DNA of 64,000 nt from Pomphorhynchus laevis (Eukaryota; Acanthocephala; Palaeacanthocephala; Echinorhynchida; Pomphorhynchidae), in assembly GCA_012934845.2 (NCBI GenBank), contig WNNJ02003776.1, forward strand, positions 310,001-374,000, read 5' to 3'. Made by a program: the position numbers and the translations under genes. Positions 22,871-34,629 of this stretch are shown here, piece after piece (position 1 is the stretch's first letter; every line of letters begins with the position of its first letter). The notes under the pieces are model-generated. The model did not search any database. It was not told where the DNA came from and worked only from the letters and a program-made list of their open reading frames with translations.

Positions 22871-23049
22871 TTGTTTATTATGTATAGTTGTTTATTATGT
22901 AAACTCTCCACAAGAGAGTTTACAATAAAAGTAAACAAAGTTTACAAAAAATATAAAGTTGAAATATATATATTTAAAAATATTTTTATATTTTTATATA
23001 AAATATAAAAATATCTTTTTAAATTGCGTTCGGAGAGAATGTAATCATT

Positions 23050-24360
23050 CGTAGGCTGTTTCTTCGAAAAAAATAATACTATATTTTATTAATAATACTA
23101 TATACTTTTTATTATATTTTATTAATAATACTATATACTTTATTCTATAATCAAATGCATTGATTATAGAATAAAAATATTCGATGACGCGATCGCTGTG
23201 CTGGATTCTGCGTTGACAAAGCCTATTAATATATTCAAACGTTTTCAGCACACTTGTCGCTAAAAACCATATATGTCGATGGACAAGTATATCCGTCAAC
23301 TAGATGATTTGTCACCGTCATTCGACTTCAGGGCGGTAGATGCAACCACAAATCGTAAACAGTATATTATATACACCTTTATTTAACGCCTACATAATAA
23401 ATACATCATACAACTTCTCTTGGAGTCAAGAATGACGGATCTTAAAGATCTTGTCTCAACAGCGAAATACTTAGAAGCAGCACACCATCAAACCGCTATC
23501 TTGTCTACGCAACCGACAACTATACAATCACGCAAGCTGATGTCACTGATGATTATTCGCACATAGCTCAAGAGGAAGAAGCCACGACAGTTGCTTTGAA
23601 ACCCAGCATCAAAAGCGCAGGCATAGTTAAAAATAACAAACGTTGTTTTCTTTTGTGAAAAAACATATCATGATCGAACGATTTGTCCTGCTCGAAACGT
23701 AACTTTTCATTTATGTAAGACCAGTCATTTTGCAAATGTTTGTTGCTCAATTGAACAACGCAATGTGAATGCATATGCGGCTTTATTCTTTGTCAACTGC
23801 TTACACCCAGGAAAATAAGATGTTTGATAATTATAGCCGGCAAACCTTTTAAATCCTTCATAGGCACGGTTAGTACGGACAACTTTATTGATAGTAAAGT
23901 TGTGGCTGAAATCGGTATTATGACCTCACCCTGTGATCGGCGTGTTCAAGTTCCGGCGGTTTCTCAATCAACATGTTTGTCGTGAATGTTTGTTGATGTT
24001 TCGAATCATGGGTCTTACCTACGACCCCTATAATCATTATTTGATCATCATCAGTACGTAGCCTTTAGTCTCGATGGAGGGTACCCAGGACTCACCTTAG
24101 CTTCAATGCAAACCGCTCTTACGATGAATATTAACCCTATCACATTATTTTCATGTGACAAAAATGACATTGGACCAATTTGTACAAAATCGCACCTCCA
24201 ATTATAAGTTAGTGTCCACATTACTAAGAAACAAATAGAAACTTCTCGAACAGCGTATCATTGAAAAAAGTCGTTCGCCGTGGAGAGCTCAGGTTCTGAT
24301 TATTTCAAACAGAAGAAACAAAGATGCAAAAGTTAATCAGTTCAAAGGCTGACTTAGTTA
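23050..24360 (+). mobile_element. Gypsy-type LTR retrotransposon fossil, gag to start of RT
   Basis: Remnant on the plus strand with the end of gag, zinc-knuckle cysteines near 23640-23760, a protease-like stretch near 23850-23920 and the first RT block near 24230-24310. Old and broken many times; no LTRs recognised. Confidence 0.6.
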
Positions 24361-24395
24361 TTATATATTGCCAAAACTTTCGCCGCGTTACTGTT
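24323..24395. repeat. About 75-bp dispersed repeat, also at 44527-44602
   Basis: Both copies read gcaaaagt(t/c)aatcag, aaaggctga and tttcgccgcgtta in order. One lies at the 3' edge of a Penelope-like element, the other between Naiad pieces and an RLE LINE. Identity unknown; possibly a Penelope 3' end. Confidence 0.5.
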
Positions 24396-26400
24396 ACTGT
24401 AAAATGTCCGATCTTCGTGTAAGCGCCCTAATATGCATTTCACAACTGGTTTTGCCGATGTAAGTCATAGGGCATTTTGTGCACCTTCAGCAATATACCA
24501 CATTTTTACTTTTGCAATTGACATTGCCCCTGACGTTGTATGATCGATTTGTTATCGTACTCTTGAAAGATTCCGCTAACGTCATTTCGTTGCAACATTT
24601 ACATCGTGGCTATCCACATGGGCCACTTATTCCTCTTTCTTTCCCGTAATTCGGTAATTACAATATATTTCCTATAGTTCCGCTACTGCGAAATGCAATA
24701 TGCGGTTGCCTTGTCATGCTCTTAATGGTGGGGTCTAGTGATCGAATGGCTGAGTTTGTCTTTTTGTAGATTTCGAAAGGATGGGTTAAACGTGAAGGGT
24801 GTGTATAATTTTTTATTATTGTCGTCTTCCCGTTTTGTTTGATCGCTTGTCTATCAATTTAGACCTCTCGATCTGATCTACTTCTCGGACCTGTCTTATT
24901 ATCATCTTGTCTCTATATCCTCTATGGTCTAACTCATCATATAGTATTTCTCTTTGAATTTTGTATTCGTCGTCATCCTCACATATCTTCTTTATTCGTA
25001 ATAGCTCATTACGCACTACCAACCGTTTGATTCTGGCGGGTACGCAGCTATTTGCGTGCAAGATGGTTCTGTATCCGGCGAATTTTCTGTGTACCGTTGT
25101 CCGCCATATCCCACTTCCATCCCTGTATATTTTGGTGTCAAGGAAGCTCACGGTGGAGGTTGAGTCGGAAAACAGTACTTGTTTCTCATTAGTGCGTGTA
25201 AACTTGAGTTCACTTTCTTTGTTCAATTTATCTATGAACTCCTAATCTTATTTCTCCGTGTTCCCAAATTAGGAGAATATCATCTATGTATCTTACCCAG
25301 AACAATGGCCTATAATCGGAATTTTCGATATGCAGTTCTTCGATCTCGGCCGCATACATGCCAGCAAAAACTGGGGCGACAGAACTTTCCATTGCTGTAC
25401 CGACTGTTTGGAGATATAGCTGACCTTCGAAATCAAACGTGTTGGATTTTAAAACTGTGTCCAATAGTTCTAGCATGCGATCGATATCTTCGGAGTTCCA
25501 TGATTCTCTTATCAGCCATCGTTTGATTGTTTCTAATCCACAATCTACATTTATAGATGTGTACAGAGATTCAATATCTAATGTTGCTAAAATAGCATTT
25601 TCTGGTATTTTATCACGAACATCTGCAAATCTTCTTAGGAATTCACGAATACCTTCGGAAATGTACATTTTACGGTCCCAGATTACAACTTTACCTCATT
25701 TATCCGCATGCCTTATTACAACATCTCTATTCTTAGCTAGCTCTTCAATTGCTTTCTTCGATTCAAACGAGATGTTGCCTTTAGTGTGTGTTTGGATGCA
25801 TGTCGACATATTTTTGGATCAAATTGTTCTTTAGAAGCATCTTACGACCAACATTTTAAGCGATTCATCTTCTAATGGTGCAAATATACCACGTGTAATC
25901 GATCGTAGGTTATTTAGTAATTGCATGTGATTAAATTCCGGAGATTTGGGGTGAATTTCAAACCAAGTGAAAGAACTACGTTGTGCGTCAGTGACTTGAA
26001 GTTCTGATAGATTAACTATACTATCATCCGTATTCTCATTCTTGGGCTGAAATCTTATGTGATTAAACCGTCGGTGTTTAATGATTGCTTGTCTCTTAAA
26101 TTTGTCACTCGTAACATTTGTCCCGAGTCACCAAGAAAGTTTTTGCGTATTTTTTTCACTAGAGTATTGTAGTATTGCTCATCGATAGGGCCTCTGACAT
26201 TATTCACGATTTGGCCGTAAAACATTTTAAGTAGTTTTATACATTCGACCTCGGCTATGTTTAATATGGCTTGCCATTTTCGTTTGAATGTTTTCAAATA
26301 ACGTTAATCTATTAGCGTACTGTTGATTTCCGCGTGTTTAGTTATTTGTAGCCCCTTCGGTGTAATGTTCCGTTTTAAACAATATTGTAAGAATTGCTTG
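24396..26400 (-). mobile_element. Penelope-like element with C-terminal GIY-YIG
   Basis: Minus strand: N-terminal region (26055-26297 and on to 25680), RT (25228-25668, continuing 24816-25226), then a GIY-YIG start near 24440-24500 (CTKCPMTYIGKT). This is the canonical Penelope domain order, a different lineage from the Naiad-like copies. It has at least four frame breaks. Confidence 0.75.
24816..25668 (-). pseudogene. Penelope-like reverse transcriptase core
   Basis: 25228-25668 carries LATLDIESLYTSI (motif A), then LYLQTVGTAMESSVAPVFAG, where the usual G of the MGSS-type motif is E, and the catalytic FWVRYIDDILLIW. After a frameshift, 24816-25226 continues with VSFLDTKIYRD and TTVHRKFAGYRTILHANSCV, the standard block before the endonuclease. 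About 280 codons in two frames. Confidence 0.75.
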
Positions 26401-26679
26401 TGAACAAGTGCAGGAGTTCTTATATATACATTATTACATATAATAATACATACATCATTATGTATATTTACGTGGCAAATGCGTGCCGGCGCATACTTAC
26501 ATTACTATAACAACAAAAAATCTAAATCATGTTTCGAGTAGGTGAGTACGGTGGCAGCATTTGAATGCGATAAAGGAGGAAGAACAGCGGACGTCGGAAG
26601 GGAACTGATTCCAGGCGAGTAAGGCGGCAACGAGGAAGGATTGGAGACCGTAATTGTTAGAGTAGTTGGAAACGTAGAG
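26400..26679 (-). mobile_element. 3' end of an L2/CR1-like LINE, part 1 (split by an RTE)
   Basis: Minus strand: C-terminal RT sequence (LQSFLVAALLAWNQFPSDV) and a 3' UTR with the ggcaaatgcg word shared with copies ending at 37900 and 57115, then an att-type microsatellite tail. The rest of this copy resumes at 30183 after the RTE insertion. Confidence 0.7.
26668..26679. repeat. 12-bp target-site duplication of the RTE, left copy
   Basis: ggaaacgtagag here and at 30183-30194. Outside it, the L2/CR1-like sequence reads continuously from one flank to the other. Confidence 0.8.
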
Positions 26680-27120
26680 TCTTCTTATTCTTTGCATTTT
26701 CCTGGCAGGCCAGGGTCGGCGGCTTTGATAAGTCTTCTCCATACTTCTCGGTTTTGTGCTAGAGCTGGCGCTAGGTCACATGTATTCAGATCTTCATGGA
26801 TTGTATCCATCCATCTTTTCTTAGGGCATCCACGAGGTCGTACGCCTTGAACGATTGGCTCGGCTCGGCATACTGCTGTTTTGTCAGCCCTGTAAATGTG
26901 TCCGAACCATCGTAGTCGATGTTCCCTCGCCTTGAGGTTTATTTGCGTTACACCGAAAAAATGGCGGATGTTGGTATTCGGAATCCTATCTAGGCGTGTT
27001 ACTCCATAGGACCAGCGCAGCATATTCATCTCCATGGTGTGCAATTTTCTTTTGGCGTCTGAATTTGATGGCCAGCATTCTGTGGCGTACAATGCAGACT
27101 ATTACTTCTTAATAGTCTTC

Positions 27121-30110
27121 TTATTCTTTGCATTTTCCTGGCAGGCCAGGGTCGACGGCTTTGATAAGTCTTCTCCATACTTCTCGGTTTTGTGCTAGAG
27201 CTGGCGCTAGGTCACATTTATTCAGATCTTCATGGATTGTATCCATCCATCTTTTTTTAGGGTGTCCACGAGGTCGTACGCCTTGAACGATTGGCTCGGC
27301 TCGGCATACTGCTGTTTTGTCAGCCCTGTGAATGTGTCCGAACCATCGTAGTCGATGTTCCCTCGCCTTGAGGTTTATTTGCGTTACACCGAAAAAATGG
27401 CGGATGTTGGTATTCGGAATCCTATCTAGGCGTGTTACTCCATAGGACCAGCGCAGCATATTCATCTCCATGGTGTGCAATTTTCTTTTGGCGTCTGAAT
27501 TTGATGGCCAGCATTCTGTGGCGTACAATGCAACCGGTCTCACAACTGTTTTGTAGATTTTGGCTTTAAGCTTTAGTGGCATTCGTCGGTCACATAATAT
27601 TCCTGAAAGGCTTCGCCATTTTAGCCAAGCTGCGTTAAGGCGCCCCTTTACATCTTTATTTATAGTACCATCCGATGAGAGGTAGGACCCCAGGTATTTG
27701 AAGGTAGTACACTTTTCGAGTGGCTGCCCGTTTATCTCGATGGAGCCAGGTGTTTGATATCCCAACTCAAGATACGCAGTTTTACCAATGTTCAGCCGCA
27801 TCCCGTATTGTCATAAGCGATCAGACCAGTTTTGGACTTGCTGTACAACTTATAAACTGTACAACGATGTCCACGGGACATCGTTGTACAGTTTATAAGT
27901 AATCGTATCCATACATAAGATGAATAGCAGGGGTGACAGGCTACTGCCCTGATGTACGCCAACCGTGATCGGATATGGTTGAGAATCGCCGGTAGCGCAG
28001 CGTACTATGCTGGTTGTGTCCGAGTACATCAGTTTAATCCAGTCAACGTACTCCTCTAGGACACCGTGTTGTCGCATGGAGTACCAGATAAGAGAATGTG
28101 GCACCCGATCAAAAGCCTTCTCCAAATCAAGGAAGGCCATATGTAAACTCTGCTGCTTTTCTCGGTGTTTTTCCATCAATATCCTTGCTGCTTGTATGGC
28201 ATCTGTGGTTGATACATTTTTGACAAAGCCACACTGGTTAACGGCGATATTAGTCAGAACCCTTAGTCTTTTGTCCAGGACATGCTCAAAGATTTTCATT
28301 GTGTGGGATAATAACCGAATAAGGCGATAATAGCTACAGCTAGCAATGTCACCCTTCTGTTTCCAGATGGGGATTGTAAACGAGCTTTTCTATGCTTTAG
28401 GTACTTCGTGCTGTAGAACTATTTTGTTGAAAAGATGCGTGAGAAAAGCTATGCCGCAAGTCCAGTGAGTTTCCAAACCTCGCCAGGAATTCCATCTGGT
28501 CCAGTAGCTTTTCCGTTTTTCATCTTTCTTACTGACTCAGCTACTTCTGCGGTTGTGATCTCCGGGACTGGTCCAGAGGTGCATATACCCATAGGTAGAT
28601 CAGGATGGGGGAATTCTATGTTACATATTTCGTTGTAATGTTCGCGCCATCTGTCCTGAATTTCTCTATCATCTCGCAGTATAGTTCCATCTTTACTCTT
28701 GATTTGGGCAAAGTGAATGATGTCTTTGGCGGCATTTGATCGAGACCTTGCAAGGCGGTATATATCACATTCACCTTCGGGGGACTCTAGATTATTGTAC
28801 AGGTCTGCGATGTAATTATTTTTGCTCTCTGCCACTTTCGTTTTGACAATCCTATTTTGTATACGGTAACGTTCTTTATCGTCTGAGAGCTGAGAGAGTT
28901 TCCACTTTTTATATGCGTCCTTTTTATCTCGTACAGCTTGTTGGACCTCTTCATTCCAGAACCACGTTTGTTTGTCAATAAACTTTCGACCTGGCTTGGT
29001 GACACCGAGGATTGGTTGCGCTGCATTGGATATATTTCGGACGGCAGATTCCCAACACTCGTTTACATCCTCTGTTAATGATGTGCTCTGGATAGCCAAA
29101 TGGAGAGCAGGGGTTAGTTTATCTCTGCATTCTCGATGTTTCCACCACTTAATATGTGCATGTTTAGTCGTTGGGAGTCTGTTAATTGGCGTTGGTATTA
29201 TGGTATCCATTACCAGTGGGAGTTGTTGACTAGCAACTGGTTCGAAGGGAATCACTTTGGTGTTCTTGACTAGTTTAAGATCGGTTCGGCGGCATGCCCA
29301 AAAATCGATCTGCGTCTTGTGGTTTCCACTGGAGTACGTGACTAGGTGAGAGTTTCGTTTGGCGAAGAAAGTATTGCACAGTGCAAGGTCTTGTGCTTGC
29401 GCCCAGTCAAGGATTCGTGCTCCATCTTCATTTAGAGTTCCGATACCCAGGGCACCGTGTTTTCGTTGGAACGAAGGATGTTCGGAGCCGACATGGCCGT
29501 TTAGGTCTCCGCCTACGAAGACAATTTCATCTTCCTTGACAGATTGGGTCGCGTCACTGAGTCTTTGCCAAAAATAGTCATTTTATTCATCGGAGCAACT
29601 TTGTTGAGGAGCATATGCTGAGATTATTACTACTCTGCGTGTTTTGATATCTAACGCGGCTAACATAATGCGGTCTGAGATTCGTTGTATCGCTGTAATA
29701 GATTGTTGCAAGTGCTCAGATAATATGATCCCGACTCCATTTCGTCCTTTGATAGTGCCGTGGTAATAAAGCTTATACATATCGCCGATCTCTTTCGCTT
29801 TGTAACCTTTCCATTTAGTTTCCTGAACAACTGCAATATCGACATTGCGTTGTTTGAGGTTGGCAGCTAATTCTCTGCTTTTTCCGGTTAGTGTACCGAT
29901 GTTTAGTGACATTAGACGTTGGTTTCGACGTTGGACTTTCTTCTTTATCCGGCTTCGTCCGTGAGTCGGTAACCCTTTGATATTTGTCACGTCATGCGGG
30001 ATATGGCGCGCGTCGCTTTCAGGGGACGCCCTAGTAACGTAGTTTGAGGTTTGTAGACTTTTCATTTTGTTTGTGGTTGGAGCGGAATTTTTACGAGTGG
30101 ATGCCCTTCC
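27121..30110 (-). pseudogene. RTE LINE polyprotein (APE endonuclease and RT, catalytic box lost)
   Basis: Endonuclease begins near 29920 (MSLNIGTLTGKSRELA, DIAVVQETKWKG). A TAA near 29583 interrupts it; the same frame continues with GGDLNGHVGSEH and KTQIDFWACRR to the linker and RT start (MKNGKATGPDGIPGEVW, 28449-29255). After a frameshift comes LDLEKAFDRVPHSLIWYSMR (motif A) and GVHQGSSLSPLLF. The expected YADD box is absent: a palindrome at 27848-27900 replaces it (compare 41842-42201, with LLYADDVMLA). The C-terminus (27121-27801) is intact: LGSYLSSDGTI, then RLRWFGHIHRADKTAVCRAE. Two breaks plus the lost box make the copy inactive. Confidence 0.85.
27848..27900. repeat. Perfect 25-bp snap-back inverted repeat inside the RTE
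   Basis: Arms 27848-27872 and 27876-27900 are exact complements around a 3-nt loop (acg). The right arm is native RTE sequence; the left arm replaces about 70 bp present in the other RTE copy (41870-41930). Confidence 0.9.
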
Positions 30111-30182
30111 TAGCCTCAACCCTCCTCCTTTTTCATCCGGGCTTGGGACCGGCATTGGCGGAGTTCTATGGAAACGTTCTAT

Positions 30183-30245
30183 GGAAACGTAGAGTAAGAC
30201 GGAATTACTGGAACGCAGTGATAGAGAGGGGTTGGCCGAGTGTCG
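30183..30245 (-). mobile_element. L2/CR1-like LINE 3' end, part 2
   Basis: Begins with the second copy of ggaaacgtagag (30183-30194) and continues with sequence that in other copies adjoins the part at 26660 (taagacggaattactggaac, compare 57325-57350). Encodes SANPSLSLRSSNSVLLYVS. Confidence 0.7.
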
Positions 30246-30530
30246 TCTAAGTATTATGATAAATGATAAGTTACTAGGAGAAATTGTCGACAAGGAAGAA
30301 GAGACATCCTCTTCGTCTAGATATTTTGTACCTTGGAAAATTATCAAAAAAAATTTCGACTTTCCCACCGAGCGTGTAACTTATGGAATGATTACCCCTT
30401 CCGATGTGAATGCTGCTAGCTTTCTGGATTTTCGAAAAAAGCTGAGGAATTAGTTAATGAAGACCGGACCTGTCAAATGGTACGTCGAATCAAGGCGTTC
30501 AATAAATGACCTCTTTCTTTTTTCTTTTTT
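30246..30530 (+). mobile_element. 3' end of another LINE, plus strand
   Basis: The open piece 30232-30453 ends VNAASFLDFRKKLRN after a Leu-Trp-Asn-like block in a shifted frame, the common end of L2/CR1/Jockey-type RTs. A short 3' UTR follows (ttcaataaatgacc). Family uncertain. Confidence 0.45.
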
Positions 30531-31664
30531 ATTGTCGTGATCGAGCAAAACAGCCTTGTGGCTAATAGTCTGTATGTAATAATAAATAAAATAAAGTTAA
30601 ATAATAAATAGTTATATAAGATTTAATAGTATTTATATTTATATCAAGTTAAAATTGAAATTTAAAATAATGAGATACAACTAATGAGATACAAACACGT
30701 TTGCGAAATTAGTTAAGTAGAAACCAACATGTAAAATCCAATAAAATCTAGGTTTACACGTAGTGCTTTTAAATCTACAATAATCTCTTTTTATAAGTAA
30801 AATTCTTAAAATAATTAAGCTGCAAAAATATTGTAGTATAATTGAAATCAACACTTGAAGATACTTTGTAAGCACAAAAGGTTAATACTCATTGACAACC
30901 TGCATCACATGTTGACGTTGCTGCTAAAATAGAGGATCGTTTTAATAAAAAGGCAAAATTTTTAGCTACACGAATCCTAGATCTGGTACTACGATATGTT
31001 TTTGCAACAATAGTACAATGAATTATAGCGAAACAAAATGGTTAGTGTCTTATGATATAATTTCAGGAAAAAACAACACATCAAGTTCATGACAGTCATC
31101 TAAAACTCAATTAGAAAAAAATAGATCCGGAGATAAAACAACATATCGACGAGAAGAAACAAGATGGCATACCAAAGTATGAACTGACAAATTCTCATAA
31201 AACCAATATGCATAAAAGCGAAACAAATCTAAAACATGAGCCATTGATGGGAATGAAGTGATTGAAGTTAATCACTTCAATGATTAACTTCAATCACTTC
31301 ATTCACTTCACTTGGTAGATTGGTAGTAAAATGTAGTTTAGTGTGACTGCAGCGAGAAACCTTAAGCAATTAAGGAACTGAGTACGCAGAATATAATTGA
31401 GGAAAATTTTGAATTAACCATTAGTATGGGAAAACGGCACTCGGTCATAAGTATAAGGGATCGAATGACATCGCTGTTACAGTATATAAAAAACCGCTCA
31501 AGTTAAAGGGGAAAGGGGAAAGAAATGCAGTAGGCACGAACTGAGAATGATTATTGACAATCGGCGTCAATATATTCATGTGTCCACTGGTTAATAACCT
31601 ACGGTGGTGTGCACGCTATCGAGTTATGAGCGAACAAAAATGCATGAAATGTTATAAAAAATAA
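30531..31664. other. Unassigned sequence, no gene
   Basis: A Naiad terminal-repeat scrap lies at 30570-30670. The rest has no convincing ORF; 31430-31570 might be a very old retroelement relic. It includes the perfect 24-bp snap-back at 31251-31304. Confidence 0.5.
31251..31304. repeat. Perfect 24-bp snap-back inverted repeat
   Basis: Arms 31251-31274 and 31281-31304 are exact complements around a 6-nt loop (cttcaa). No transposon end is recognised here. Confidence 0.85.
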
Positions 31665-31715
31665 GTTTACGTAGCTACCAGTCATTTTCTGAGCGAGTTT
31701 CAGTTTTCCGTTAAG

Positions 31716-32797
31716 ATGGAGGTTTCAAAGAGTTTGGAATTTTTCAATTTTTCAGCAAGATCTGCAGATTTGCAAGATATAGTATGCAATTCTTCTGATA
31801 AAGACCTTGGACAGAACCAGGTTAGTAATATTTTTGTCTAAAAAAACGTGAAACAGGAGTACCACCCTCCTGTAGTTGAATTAGCGCATTCATGCGTAAT
31901 TCAGTCTTCTAAACCCATACAAAAACATGCACTTTTTGGTACGTTTCTACGTGATTTTGCCTTTGGCAACAAGAATAGAGTTCTATTTAATTCAGTAAAA
32001 ACCCTTAAAAACTCCCTCAGGGTGTCATTCGCAAACGCTGCAATTCTTGAGGATTTCTATAAATATTTCAATACTAACCTATCGACATTTAGGACGATTT
32101 CCCTATTGCCGTTGAAGTGTACTGTGAAGATCTCGAATTATCCTTCCTTTATTTCTGAAAATGATGTTGAGCAGCTCAAGGAAAAATATTAAATTATCGA
32201 CTAATAGGCAGGTACTGGGTAAGGGGGACCCTCCCTCAGTAGCATTTGCCGAAACTGAATTAGATAATGGGCATCTTCTTGCTTCAGCAGCTATTAACCC
32301 ATTTATGGGTTTTAATTTAAAATTTGTTATGATTAGTAAGGACACCCTTACTTACCCCCACTGTCAGAAATGCCATGGTTGGGGAGCATTGGTCGTCTTC
32401 CTGCTCTCTATCACTAACTTGTGGGGTGTGTGACAAGGGGGATTGCCCGCACCTGATCAAAAGTAAAAAATGTCTCTCCCCCGCTGCATGCGTCAACTGT
32501 GGGGCAGGGCATCCCGCCTGGTCTAAAAAGTGCTCTTCGTTCCGTGCATACAGACAACGATTTACCAGGCCTCCTGCAAAATCATATTCTGCTGCAGCAG
32601 CTCAACCCGAATGTATGTCGAACAACGATATTATTCATCTGCTGGCCAATCAACTGAAGTCAATTATCAGTGAGCTTCAGGCTTTCTTGATACCAATGGT
32701 CTCTTCGCTCGTGGGTACACCCACGGAGGCCCCTGTGCCAGATGAGTTATTAAAGACCCCCGAACCAAAAAGAGGGGAGGTTCTGCAAGACCTATAA
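31716..32797 (+). pseudogene. LINE ORF1, gag-like with CCHC zinc knuckles
   Basis: Begins MEVSKSLEFFNFSARSADLQ, stops within 50 codons, then continues (31848-32192, FGTFLRDFAFGNKNRVLF) and shifts frame around 32160. The C-terminal part (32375-32797) carries the knuckles CDKGDCPHLIKSKKC and CVNCGAGHPAWSKKC; a first knuckle (CQKCHGWG) is in another frame just before. The pattern of two to three knuckles ending GHPAxxxxC is that of I/Jockey ORF1 proteins, which bind element RNA. About three breaks. Confidence 0.75.
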
Positions 32798-32890
32798 CGC
32801 CGCTAAAGATTAGGGAGCTGCTAAGTATGGAAGGCCTCACATGGAAATGAAGATATTGACCTGGGGTACGACCATGGACGGGGCTAGTGA

Positions 32891-32908
32891 CAGGGGGTAA
32901 CCCTCCTG
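32891..32908 (+). promoter_or_regulatory. Covarying hairpin 50 nt before LINE ORF2
   Basis: CAGGGGGTAACCCTCCTG folds into a stem with a GTAA apex. The same site folds in copy 2 (35158-35173, GGAAGG-GCAA-CCTTCT) and copy 3 (48314-48333, CAGAGGG..CCCTCTG) with different stem bases, always about 50 nt from the ORF2 ATG. It may aid translation of ORF2. Confidence 0.45.
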
Positions 32909-32957
32909 CACCTAGCTCTGTCTAGGTTGGCATCCCCCTTCCAACTAATTTAACACA

Positions 32958-33929
32958 ATGGTGAGTAAACCTGAGCCTTTTTCACTGAATATTCTTCAGT
33001 GGAATTCGGGAGGTGCTTCTGCCCTTAGACTTTTATCTGGTAGAGACGCAGATGTTATAGTCCTTCAGGAGACGCGGTCTATACGTCTCCCATAGGACAT
33101 TACTCGATTTATCCCTAAGCATGTATATTCCCACTATTCTTCTCAAGGACTCTTTAGATGAAGAATATTCCCACTATATTCCCACTCCGTACATAACCCC
33201 ACCTCACTACTCTTCATCTCAAGGACTCTTGACCTTAGTTAAATGCTCTTTAAGGTCCTCGCTCTCGCTTAATTACTCTTGTCCTGCCCTGTCTTGTCAA
33301 GTAGTTTCACTCGTTAAGAACGGTAAACGCCTTAATCTAGCCAACGTCTACATTCGTCCTGGAGAGATTCACAAGAACCGTAACCTCCTGAATGGTATTA
33401 TCGATGGCGGCTATGACATCGTACTAGGTGACTTCAGTGACAGAACTGGTCGTTGGATTAATGCAGCTCTCTGCAGAGCCAGGAACGGTAATCTTTTTTA
33501 CAAACCACCGGCACCCTCCTTTCATTGTACATCAACGAATTATCTCCTCGACCTATTACTGCTCCACGAGAGGCGGTTGTTAAAACCTTCTGCACGGAAC
33601 AGTCGCGACAACTTCTGTCCACATCTCATGATCTAATTCGCTGGCGGATAGAAGAGGATACGCTGCTTCGTAGAAGATTTCACTTTGACCCGATCAGAGT
33701 GGATTTCTTCCAGGCAGCTATCCAACGCTTCCCCCGAATTGGTAATGAGAGTTTAACCGAATTTAATTCCTACCTCTCATCGCAAGCTATCGCGTTGCTT
33801 TCGACAACCTATAAATGTCGCATTTTCAGTCCCACTCCGACAAAACTCAAGATCCTAGCTAAACTGCTGAACCTCCCCAATCACTCTTCCTCTGATAGAC
33901 AGACCCTGTTGAATGAATACTGGCGCACC
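32958..33929 (+). pseudogene. LINE ORF2, APE-type endonuclease part
   Basis: The ATG is at 32958 in a context shared with copies 2 and 3 (aacacaatg). It opens with SLNILQWNSGGASALRLL and VIVLQETRS, the first endonuclease block, then breaks; 33121-33636 continues with SSQGLLTLVKCSLRSS, LANVYIRPGE and IVLGDFSDRTGRW, where the usual DFNA Asn is changed. After a frameshift 33525-33929 gives the C-terminal half. No RT is present. Confidence 0.75.
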
Positions 33930-33952
33930 AGATATTGGGTGCGCCAGTATTC
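33915..33952. repeat. 15-bp snap-back at the LINE/Naiad junction
   Basis: Arms 33915-33929 and 33938-33952 are perfect complements (gaatactggcgcacc) around an 8-nt loop. Beyond the right arm the sequence becomes Naiad RT, with ttcaattttatcc continuous across the join. Confidence 0.85.
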
Positions 33953-34620
33953 AATTTTATCCATATATTTATATTTACTTAATGGTTTAATTTTTTTAGA
34001 TAGGCGTTATAGTTATTATAACATATATATGTATATCTTTTTCCGAATATAAGGTTAATTAATTTTACTAACGCTTCTTTAATATCTACTAAATCTAGAT
34101 TTGTATAAAGCGTACTAAAATCGTATGTATTTATATTTTGAAAATTTATTCCTTTTGTCTGTTCTAAAAATTCTTTTGTAGAATTAATACTGAAATAGTG
34201 TTTTATACCAGTATTAATTTCGATTACCTTGCTATATTTTTTGAGGTGTGCTTCAATTACTTTAAGTATTTTATTCATATAGACAGAAAATGGTTTTAAT
34301 GTACATTTAAACGCACTACATATGAACATAGGTTTTATTGGATTGTTATGTAATTTTGGATTCCGATATAATATAGGTATTGTTTTATTATCTGATTAAC
34401 CTTTATACCCTTTTGATCCATTAATGAACAGTTACTTGTAATAATTGTTTCAAAACACAACTCACTACGTTCATATGTTGGATTTACATTTAAATCATTA
34501 GAATTAACCTATTTTATTAGTATGTCATAATAAAGCTTTTTGCATATGAAGACAAGGTTTTTACTAGCTTTATCAATAGTTGTTATTATATAGTTATCCT
34601 TTAATTTTAAAAAATTAAAG
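33953..34620 (-). mobile_element. Naiad-like Penelope fragment, RT part
   Basis: Minus strand, corresponding to 21300-21960 of copy 2: RT motif A (TYDFSTLYTNL) in an open frame 33979-34329, which reads through FGKRYTYICYNNYN without the TGA seen in copies 1 and 2. Broken upstream of 34330. Confidence 0.75.
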
Positions 34621-34629
34621 GATATAATT

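Larger units (their letters stand above)
26680..30182 (-). mobile_element. RTE-clade LINE with a duplicated 3' end, inserted in an L2/CR1 copy
   Basis: Minus strand: APE endonuclease, RT and C-terminal domain (30110 to 27121), then a second copy of the last 410 bp (27092-26680) head-to-tail, separated by about 20 bp. The whole block is bounded by the 12-bp duplication. It may be a second insertion at the tail of the first, or a tandem product of one event. The tail is of agaataagaaga type rather than poly-A, as usual for RTE. Confidence 0.8.
31665..33929 (+). mobile_element. Jockey/I-like LINE, copy 1 (ORF1 and endonuclease)
   Basis: Starts near 31665 with a short 5' UTR, ORF1 from 31716, an intergenic hairpin (32891-32908) and ORF2 from 32958. 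The copy ends at 33929, inside or just after the endonuclease, where a snap-back joins it to a Naiad fragment. Two other copies (35050-35460 and 48170-48702) share the ORF1-ORF2 junction. Confidence 0.8.

Noticed and set aside
25179-25834. Plus-strand open frames as genes
   Set aside because: They are antisense shadows of the Penelope-like RT, whose motifs (YIDD, LDIESLYTSI) lie on the minus strand.
28007-29577. Plus-strand open frames across the RTE
   Set aside because: Antisense shadows; the minus strand carries the endonuclease and RT motifs.
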